Positions 1-5,042 of a DNA stretch of 19,863 nucleotides are shown in pieces. Where the stretch lies: assembly GCA_031282235.1 (NCBI GenBank), contig JAITED010000192.1, forward strand, positions 1-19,863, in the 5' to 3' direction. The first letter of the stretch is position 1. Each line of letters starts with the position of its first letter. Below the pieces are notes generated by a model, which worked only from the letters and a program-made list of their open reading frames with translations, was not told the origin of the DNA and made no database searches. This stretch comes from Propionibacteriaceae bacterium. Lineage in GTDB: Bacteria; Actinomycetota; Actinomycetes; Propionibacteriales; Propionibacteriaceae. Both the position numbers and the translations under genes were made by a program.

Positions 1-54
1 GGGGTGGAAAAGCCCATCGGGAGAATCAATACAGTACGCACGAGCAGTAGGCAT
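1..54 (-). CDS. 5' end of an unidentified gene, cut by the window edge
   Basis: An ATG at 54-52 on the minus strand opens a frame that reads MPTARAYCIDSPDGLFHP and is still open at the window edge. GAAAGGA lies 11 bases upstream, just after the DUF177 stop, so the gene is probably co-transcribed with DUF177 and coaD. In actinobacteria the genes after DUF177 are often rpmF and then rnc (RNase III). The residues do not look like L32. RNase III is possible by position, but 18 residues are too few to decide. Other frames on this strand are closed by stops or lack a start near the ribosome binding site. Confidence 0.45.
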   Translation of the reverse strand, partial: MPTARAYCIDSPDGLFHP

Positions 55-80
55 GAGGTGCTAAGTCCTTTCGTATCAGG

Positions 81-602
81 TCACTGGTTTAAGTTTAGGT
101 CACTTTTTAAGCGTTCCCAGCGGTCATCCGGTGGGGTATCCGTATGGGAGTGCTCGGGGGATTCGTTCAAGTTAAGGCCGCATATCGGGCACAACCCCAG
201 GCAGTCTGGGGTGCAGAGCGGGTTGATGGGCAACTCCAAAATCACCGCTGCTCGCAGCGCCGGGTCGAGGTCTATTTCGTCGTTCACTACGTAGTTTGCT
301 TCTTCATCTGCTTCCCGGCCCGGATAGTAGTACAACTCTGCAATGTTGAAACTATCGCTATACGTTATATCGCTTAAACAGCGGACACAGTGGCCGTGCA
401 GTTCTGCTACAGCGGTGCCCGTAACCCACACCCCCTCACCCGCCGATTGCAGCGTGAGGTCAAGGTTCACCGGGTCTCCGGTGCGTACCCCAATCATCTC
501 CACGCCCAAATCGGGTGGGGCATCGCAGATGCGGTGTAACTGCTTGTGTTCCCCGGCGCGACGCGGCAGTTCATGGATGCCCACCAGCAACGACGTATTC
601 AT
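81..602 (-). CDS. DUF177 / YceD-family protein
   Basis: The 173-residue product fits the DUF177 (YceD) family, whose members sit near rpmF and coaD; in plants and E. coli they are linked to 23S rRNA or ribosomal protein expression, but the biochemical role is unsettled. A central CVRC (C72, C75) and a later CTPDCLGLCPICG (C130, C134, C138, C141) form the paired Cys motifs usual in the family and could bind zinc. An acidic stretch (DEEANYVVNDEIDLD, about 99-113) and the LPINPLC segment also match it. No Shine-Dalgarno precedes the ATG; instead TAGGCT lies 7 bases upstream, which suggests leaderless transcription from a promoter at the end of coaD. The gene follows coaD by 25 bases. Confidence 0.85.
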   Translation of the reverse strand: MNTSLLVGIHELPRRAGEHKQLHRICDAPPDLGVEMIGVRTGDPVNLDLTLQSAGEGVWVTGTAVAELHGHCVRCLSDITYSDSFNIAELYYYPGREADEEANYVVNDEIDLDPALRAAVILELPINPLCTPDCLGLCPICGLNLNESPEHSHTDTPPDDRWERLKSDLNLNQ

Positions 603-609
603 GTAATAG

Positions 610-615
610 AGCCTA
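610..615 (-). promoter_or_regulatory. -10 hexamer for a leaderless DUF177 transcript
   Basis: TAGGCT on the minus strand (AGCCTA on the plus strand) is followed by 7 bases and then the DUF177 ATG. The same hexamer stands 6 bases before the recG ATG and upstream of rsmD. I see no convincing -35 element, so this rests on spacing and on the absence of a ribosome binding site. Confidence 0.4.
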
Positions 616-627
616 CCGAAGTAGTGT

Positions 628-1140
628 CTAGCTGGCAGTTCCGACTTGCACTGCCGCCACTTTGGCGAGGATGGCCGTATTCACGGCGGGGGGGACGAAC
701 TGCGAAACGTCGGCTCCGTTCCAAGCGCACTCGCGCAGCATGGTGGACGAGATGGTGCCCCATTTACGCCCCCCCGGCAGCAGCACTGTATCGACGTCAG
801 ACAGTGAGTTGTTCATGTGATGCTGCTGTAACTCGTAGTCAAAGTCGGTTGAGAAGCGTAAACCTTTTACGATTACTTTTGCGCCCAACTGTTCGCAGAA
901 GCGCACCAGTAGCCCCTCCAACTGCACAACGCGCACGTTGGGCAGTTCCGCGAGGGCGGCGGTGGCGAGTTGGATTCGCTCATCCATGCGCAGCAGATAG
1001 TTTTTGGTGGTGTTGGTGCCGACGGCCACAATTACCTCATCAAACAGGGCGGCGGCGCGGGAGATGATGTCGATGTGCCCGTAGGTGATGGGGTCGAATG
1101 AGCCGGGGCACACCGCGCGTACAATTTCGGTTTTAGGCAT
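628..1140 (-). CDS. coaD: Phosphopantetheine adenylyltransferase
   Basis: The product (170 residues) transfers AMP from ATP to 4'-phosphopantetheine to make dephospho-CoA, the fourth step of CoA synthesis, in the cytoplasm. The N-terminus carries the nucleotidyltransferase signature PGSFDPITYGHIDII, with the TxGH motif at 19-22. The KGLR motif follows in KGLRFSTDFDYELQ, and ISST near residue 131 matches the ISSTxVRE motif that binds phosphates. The segment LLPGGRKWGTISST differs from the more usual xPTxxxYSFLSSS form, but the catalytic residues appear present. AAAGGG 8-9 bases upstream supports the ATG. It lies 36 bases after rsmD in the same direction, a pairing common in actinobacteria. Confidence 0.96.
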   Translation of the reverse strand: MPKTEIVRAVCPGSFDPITYGHIDIISRAAALFDEVIVAVGTNTTKNYLLRMDERIQLATAALAELPNVRVVQLEGLLVRFCEQLGAKVIVKGLRFSTDFDYELQQHHMNNSLSDVDTVLLPGGRKWGTISSTMLRECAWNGADVSQFVPPAVNTAILAKVAAVQVGTAS

Positions 1141-1176
1141 CTTACGTTTCCCTTTCTTGAGGGTTGTTAAGCGTTG

Positions 1177-1824
1177 TCATAGCGGTTCCGTATCGGTTTG
1201 CTGCGCAGTTTGCTGCGCGGTTTGATTCTCGCCCAGCATCGGGTCAACGCCCCGGTCGCCGTAGTAGATGATGGTTTCGCCGTAGGGTTTCTGCCAGCGT
1301 CGCTCCAGTTCAATCGGCCACTCAAACGCTGGGGTGCGTATGGAGCGCTCCACCACGACGATGCCGTTATCGACCAGCCAATCACTGCGCATTATAGCGG
1401 TCAAACACGCCGTGACTTCGGCGTTTGATGTCTCATACGGCGGGTCGAGGAAGATGATGTCGTATGGGGTTGCCGCGCTGTTTAGATACTGCAACACCTG
1501 AGAGGCCGCCACCCGTACCCCCAAATGCAGCGAGGTAGCGTTCGCGTGAATCAGGTCGGCCACTGCGGCGACGCGCTCCACCGCCACCACCGGGGACGCG
1601 CCGCGACTGGCGGCCTCCAGCGCAAACGCGCCGGAACCAGCGTATAAATCCAGAAAACCGATGCCCTGCAACTGCTCCGCAGGGGCAACCCCCACCGACC
1701 CCGCCCAGTCCACCAGCGTAGAAAATACGGCCTCCCGCACCCGATCCGTGGTCGGGCGCGTAGCGCTACCCCGCGGTGTCCGAATCGGTGCCCCCTTAGC
1801 GACCCCCGTAATAATACGACTCAC
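1177..1824 (-). CDS. rsmD: 16S rRNA (guanine966-N2)-methyltransferase
   Basis: RsmD methylates G966 of 16S rRNA using S-adenosylmethionine. The 215-residue protein begins MSRIITGVAKG and has the family's RPTTDRVREAVFSTL segment (23-37), the SAM-binding motif DLYAGSGAFALEAASRG (59-75), and the DPPY catalytic motif of N2-guanine methyltransferases at 127-130. The start is GTG, supported by GGGGAGG 4-5 bases upstream. The last 20 or so residues extend past the usual end and contain TAQQTAQQT, encoded by a 12-base tandem repeat near 1196-1222. coaD follows in the same direction. Confidence 0.95.
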   Translation of the reverse strand: MSRIITGVAKGAPIRTPRGSATRPTTDRVREAVFSTLVDWAGSVGVAPAEQLQGIGFLDLYAGSGAFALEAASRGASPVVAVERVAAVADLIHANATSLHLGVRVAASQVLQYLNSAATPYDIIFLDPPYETSNAEVTACLTAIMRSDWLVDNGIVVVERSIRTPAFEWPIELERRWQKPYGETIIYYGDRGVDPMLGENQTAQQTAQQTDTEPL

Positions 1825-1847
1825 CTAACCTCCCCTCATCTGACAAA

Positions 1848-1853
1848 AGCCTA
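1848..1853 (-). promoter_or_regulatory. Possible -10 of rsmD
   Basis: TAGGCT occurs on the minus strand 24 bases before the rsmD GTG start, matching the hexamer in front of DUF177 and recG. No clear -35 is seen. The support is recurrence of this hexamer at three gene starts in the window. Confidence 0.25.
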
Positions 1854-1895
1854 AACCAAACTCCCCCCACTATTAGTTTTTGCCCTCTTTTATAG

Positions 1896-1930
1896 CCCCC
1901 TTCGCCGAAGGGGGTGGCAGGCGGAGCCTG
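1896..1930. repeat. REP-like double-hairpin element
   Basis: Two adjacent hairpins lie in the rsmD-RNase J gap. The first pairs CCCCCTTC (1896-1903) with GAAGGGGG (1907-1914) across a GCC loop. The second pairs CAGGC (1918-1922) with GCCTG (1926-1930) across GGA. A further G5 run followed by TTT lies at 1933-1940. The layout resembles REP-type intergenic repeats I recall from many genomes, with a C5/G5 stem, a short spacer, a second stem and then ACGGGGGTT. Only one copy is in this window, so repetitiveness is not shown here. A terminator role is unlikely because the flanking genes diverge. Confidence 0.55.
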
Positions 1931-1970
1931 ACGGGGGTTTCTCTCCGTCATGTTGTCGTATTCCGCTCTC

Positions 1971-1991
1971 CCCGCCGTGCTGTGCGGCGGG
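1971..1991. other. GC-rich hairpin upstream of RNase J
   Basis: CCCGCCG (1971-1977) is the exact reverse complement of CGGCGGG (1985-1991), with a 7-base loop TGCTGTG. It sits about 88 bases before the RNase J start and has no T run after it. If transcription starts upstream it would fold in the 5' leader; if the message is leaderless it lies outside the transcript. Function unknown. Confidence 0.4.
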
Positions 1992-2066
1992 TGAGCAACA
2001 CCTAGACCAGTGGGGAGATTAGTGGTGGGAGACCCGTATGTATCCGTAAGGGTTACCCCGGCACGC

Positions 2067-2072
2067 TACGCT
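2067..2072 (+). promoter_or_regulatory. -10 hexamer for a leaderless RNase J transcript
   Basis: TACGCT fits TAnnnT and ends exactly 6 bases before the ATG at 2079. No Shine-Dalgarno lies in front of that ATG. A second ATG at 2075 is in another frame. The -35 region is weak. Confidence 0.35.
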
Positions 2073-2078
2073 ATATGA

Positions 2079-3761
2079 ATGACACCAGCGATACAGACCC
2101 CACCTCCTTTGGCACCAAACACTCTGCGTATCGTCCCGTTGGGCGGGTTGGGCGATGTGGGGCGCAACATGACCGCGTTCGAGTTGAATGATGAGATTCT
2201 GCTGGTCGATTGTGGGGTGCTGTTCCCGGAGGATTCCCAACCGGGTGTCGATTTAATTCTGCCCAGTTTTGATTATCTGGATGAGCGGATGGATAAGGTG
2301 GTGGGTTTGGTGCTAACCCACGGCCACGAGGATCACATCGGCGCGGTGCCGTATCTGTTGCGTCGCCGGGGGGACATTCCGCTATACGGTTCGCGGCTCA
2401 CGTTGGCGTTCGTAGCGTCAAAAACGAAAGAGCACAAGCTGTCCAATGTGGCGTTCCACCCCGTCGCCGACCGCGACCGTATCAGAGCCGGGCAGTTTGA
2501 GTGCGAGTTTTTGGCGGTCACGCACTCCATCCCGGATGCGCTTGCGGTAGCCATACGTACCGCAGCGGGCACGGTGCTGCACACCGGCGACTTCAAGATG
2601 GATCAGTTGCCGCTGGATGCGCGGGTCACAGATTTACGTGGCTTCGCCCGGCTGGGCGAGGAGGGCGTGGACTTGTTCATGACCGACTCCACTAACGCCG
2701 AAGTGTCTGGTTTCACCGCGCTGGAGCGTGACGTACACCCGGCGCTGGAGCGGGTGTTTCTGCAAGCCAAACAGAAGTTGGTGGTGGCTTGTTTCGCGTC
2801 CCATGTGCATCGGGTGCAGCAGATTTTAGACCTAGCAGTGGAGCATCAACGCAAGGTGTGTTACGTGGGGCGTTCCATGCTGCGCAACATGGCTATCGCT
2901 AGGGAGTTGGGCTATCTTCGGGTGCCAGAGGGCGCGCTCATCGAACTGAACGATTTGGAGCAATACCCCGAAGATAAGGTAGTGATTGTCTCCACCGGCA
3001 GCCAAGGGGAGCCGCTGGCTGCGCTGTCACGGATGGCGAACCGGGAGCACCCGGTGGTGAGCATCAGACCGGGGGATACGGTGCTGTTGGCGTCATCGCT
3101 GATTCCCGGTAACGAAAACTCGGTGTTTCGCGTAGTCAATGGGCTGGTTAAGCTAGGGGCGACTGTGATACACAAGGGCAACGCTTTGGTGCATGTGTCC
3201 GGGCACGCTTCGGCTGGCGAACTGCTCTATGCGTATAACATCGTGAGCCCCAAAAATGTGCTGCCGGTGCACGGCGAACCGCGACAGTTGGTCGCCAACG
3301 CCAATCTGGCTAAAGCCACTGGAATCCCCGCTGACCGGGTGATTGTCGCCTCCGATGGTGACGTAATCGACCTGCGAAAAGGGCGTATCAAGGTGGTGGG
3401 CAAGGTTGACACCCCGTATATCTTCGTTGACGGCTCCACAGTGGGTGACGTTTCGGAGGTTGAGTTGACGGACCGGCGGGTGCTGGGGGAGGAGGGCTTC
3501 ATCTCGGTGGTGGCCGCTATCAACCTGCGTACCGCCACGCTGGTCGCTGGCCCCGACCTGCACGCGCGCGGTTTTTTGGAGGGCACCGAGGTGTTCTCCG
3601 AGATTACTGGTCAGGTACGCGCGGCGCTGGAGCAGGCGTTGGAGGCCGGAGCCGACGACATTCACCAGTTACGTAAGGTGGCTAGGCGTACCGTGGGGGC
3701 TTGGGTGGCGAAAACGTACCACGCGCGCCCCATGATTGTCCCCGTCATCATCGCGGTCTAG
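2079..3761 (+). CDS. rnj: Ribonuclease J
   Basis: This 560-residue protein is a metallo-beta-lactamase/beta-CASP ribonuclease that processes and degrades mRNA and rRNA with endonuclease and 5'-exonuclease activity. The zinc-binding HGHEDHIG motif starts at H81. HTGDFKMD follows near residue 168, then TDSTNAE, the beta-CASP region, VPVHGEPRQL, and HVSGHAS near 370. The long C-terminal part is typical of RNase J, and the length matches actinobacterial members. The ATG at 2079 keeps the conserved RIVPLGGLGDVGRNM start within the first 35 residues. No ribosome binding site is visible, and the start fits a leaderless mRNA. It diverges from rsmD; the usual dapA neighbour is absent here. Confidence 0.96.
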   Translation: MTPAIQTPPPLAPNTLRIVPLGGLGDVGRNMTAFELNDEILLVDCGVLFPEDSQPGVDLILPSFDYLDERMDKVVGLVLTHGHEDHIGAVPYLLRRRGDIPLYGSRLTLAFVASKTKEHKLSNVAFHPVADRDRIRAGQFECEFLAVTHSIPDALAVAIRTAAGTVLHTGDFKMDQLPLDARVTDLRGFARLGEEGVDLFMTDSTNAEVSGFTALERDVHPALERVFLQAKQKLVVACFASHVHRVQQILDLAVEHQRKVCYVGRSMLRNMAIARELGYLRVPEGALIELNDLEQYPEDKVVIVSTGSQGEPLAALSRMANREHPVVSIRPGDTVLLASSLIPGNENSVFRVVNGLVKLGATVIHKGNALVHVSGHASAGELLYAYNIVSPKNVLPVHGEPRQLVANANLAKATGIPADRVIVASDGDVIDLRKGRIKVVGKVDTPYIFVDGSTVGDVSEVELTDRRVLGEEGFISVVAAINLRTATLVAGPDLHARGFLEGTEVFSEITGQVRAALEQALEAGADDIHQLRKVARRTVGAWVAKTYHARPMIVPVIIAV

Positions 3762-3770
3762 CCCGGGCGC

Positions 3771-3776
3771 TATACT
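3771..3776 (+). promoter_or_regulatory. -10 element for the lipoprotein gene at 3813
   Basis: TATACT lies 36 bases before the ATG at 3813 and just after the RNase J stop. It matches TATAAT at 5 of 6 positions. At 17-base spacing the -35 would be TCATCG, which is poor, so only the -10 is supported. Confidence 0.4.
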
Positions 3777-3812
3777 AAAACTGTCCCATGGTTGGTGCGA
3801 GGAGGGCGGCCA

Positions 3813-4562
3813 ATGCGCGGAGTACGAGGAATACGTAAAGCGCTGCTGCTGCCCGTAGCGCTACTGGCGCTAGTGGCGTGTACGAACGAAGCGAACGAGA
3901 ATCCGACCGGGCAACCCCAGTTCACCGGCGCTTACGCGAGCGAGCTAGAGCAGGCGTATAACGAGGCCAGCAACGATTATCAACGCGCCATGCTGGCCGA
4001 TGGGGCGATTAGCCAAGCGGAGATGTTGGATGCGCAGTCCCGTGCTGTGGAGTGTATTCAGGCTAGTGGGCTGGGGATGATCACCGACCCCTACGAGATA
4101 TACGGCTGGTTCGGTATCGGCTACGGCTCTAATATGGGCGATGATATAAGCGATGCCCAGTGGGATGCCATTGATGCCTGTATGAACCAATGGTTTGATG
4201 CGGACGGGAATGACCTTCGCGTGCTCTATCAAAAGATGTATACGAACCCGAACCAGGAAAACATGAGCGATTTGATTGCCCGGTGCCTAGTGCGACATGG
4301 GTTGGCTCCAGCGGGATTTTTGGGTGATGACTACGACCGCTTGGAGCGAGAGTGGATGGATAAATACGCCTCCAGATACTCCATACCGGAAGGTTGGGAG
4401 GAGAAAGTAGGCTCCGGCCGTGTTTTCGTCGACCCAAATAACTCCCCGTTTGAGTGCAGCGGTTGGTGCCGAGCCGAAACGCCCCCTCCCATGCTGCTGC
4501 CCGGCGGTGCGAGCATGAATGACCCGCAGGCAGTAACCTGCCAAATGATGCCGCTGAGCTAG
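3813..4562 (+). CDS. Cysteine-containing lipoprotein of unknown function
   Basis: The 249-residue product starts MRGVRGIRKALLLPVALLALVAC: a positive n-region, a hydrophobic core and a lipobox with the lipidated Cys at 23, so it should be anchored on the outer face of the membrane. GAGGAGGG at 3799-3806 lies 6 bases before this ATG, which makes it a better start than the in-frame TTG at 3792. The mature part is acidic and has spaced cysteines in CIQASG, CMNQW, CLVRHG, FECSGWC and VTCQMM. Patterns of the form ECMxxxG recur in actinobacterial lipoproteins of unknown role. I recognise no enzyme or binding domain. It follows RNase J but seems to have its own promoter. Confidence 0.8.
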   Translation: MRGVRGIRKALLLPVALLALVACTNEANENPTGQPQFTGAYASELEQAYNEASNDYQRAMLADGAISQAEMLDAQSRAVECIQASGLGMITDPYEIYGWFGIGYGSNMGDDISDAQWDAIDACMNQWFDADGNDLRVLYQKMYTNPNQENMSDLIARCLVRHGLAPAGFLGDDYDRLEREWMDKYASRYSIPEGWEEKVGSGRVFVDPNNSPFECSGWCRAETPPPMLLPGGASMNDPQAVTCQMMPLS

Positions 4563-4577
4563 TTTTACGCGGTTACT

Positions 4578-4607
4578 TTGCATCAAGCACTTAGAAACCA
4601 CTACACT
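4578..4607 (+). promoter_or_regulatory. Probable rpmB promoter
   Basis: TTGCAT (4578-4583) and TACACT (4602-4607) are 18 bases apart, a sigma70-type layout with 4 of 6 matches each. Transcription would start near 4614, giving a leader of about 45 bases with a clear ribosome binding site, AAAGGAAG, before the rpmB ATG. Confidence 0.45.
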
Positions 4608-4658
4608 AGTTCGGTTGCTGTTTGCGACTCCACGAAAAGCGCGTAAAGGAAGTGTGAC

Positions 4659-4847
4659 ATGGCTGCTGTGTGCGACATCTGCGGCAAGGCTCCGAGCTTC
4701 GGCCACAACAAGCCTTGGTCTAAGAAAAAGACTCTGCGCCGTTGGAGCCCGAACATTCAGCGGGTGCGCGCCGTAGTCGGAGGTGCCCCGGTGCGTCTGC
4801 ACGTCTGCACCGGCTGCATCAAATCCGGCAAGGTGAGCCGCGTCTAA
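4659..4847 (+). CDS. rpmB: 50S ribosomal protein L28
   Basis: A 62-residue L28 of the large ribosomal subunit. Residues start MAAVCDICGKAPSFGHN and the core RRWSPNIQRVRAVVGG is diagnostic. Two CxxC pairs (C5/C8 and C50/C53) make this the zinc-binding form. In many bacteria such four-cysteine proteins have zinc-free paralogues induced under zinc limitation; no paralogue is in the window. AAAGGAAG lies 6 bases before the ATG. Its position just before recG, with rsmD and coaD nearby, is normal for actinobacteria. The gene seems to be transcribed alone and is followed by a pyrimidine-rich tract. Confidence 0.97.
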   Translation: MAAVCDICGKAPSFGHNKPWSKKKTLRRWSPNIQRVRAVVGGAPVRLHVCTGCIKSGKVSRV

Positions 4848-4868
4848 TCCGGTTCACCGCCGTACTTT

Positions 4869-4989
4869 AGCGTTCTTACGCTCTAACATCTTCTCGTTCT
4901 TGCTTTTTAGCTTCCCATTTTCCCCATTTTCTTCCCCTTTCCCTTCCTATCTGCCTCTGTTTTCTTTTTCCCTCCTGTTTCTGCCCCCC
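4869..4989 (+). terminator. Weak hairpin plus C/T-rich, G-poor tract after rpmB (possible Rho-dependent terminator)
   Basis: A small hairpin, AGCGT-TCTT-ACGCT (4869-4882), is followed by about 105 bases almost free of purines. Only 7 of the 79 bases from 4911 to 4989 are A or G. As RNA this would be unstructured, C-rich and G-poor, like a Rho utilisation site. The hairpin alone is too short for a good intrinsic terminator. Rho dependence is inferred from composition only. Confidence 0.4.
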
Positions 4990-4998
4990 ATGGGGGGC
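4983..4998. repeat. 16-bp perfect palindrome in front of recG
   Basis: GCCCCCCATGGGGGGC is a perfect inverted repeat with no loop, 45 bases before the recG ATG and directly at the end of the pyrimidine tract. It could be a protein-binding site or part of a transcription end. No second copy is present in the window. Confidence 0.5.
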
Positions 4999-5007
4999 AA
5001 GCTAAAG

Positions 5008-5036
5008 TTTTGATGGGTATCAGGTGCGGCTAGGCT
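5008..5036 (+). promoter_or_regulatory. recG promoter, leaderless type
   Basis: TAGGCT (5031-5036) is followed by the six bases GGGGGT and then the recG ATG at 5043. TTTTGA at 5008-5013 is a weak -35 at 17-base spacing. No Shine-Dalgarno precedes the start. The orphan ATPase gene at 8828 has the identical GGGGGT spacer between its -10 and its ATG. Confidence 0.45.
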
Positions 5037-5042
5037 GGGGGT

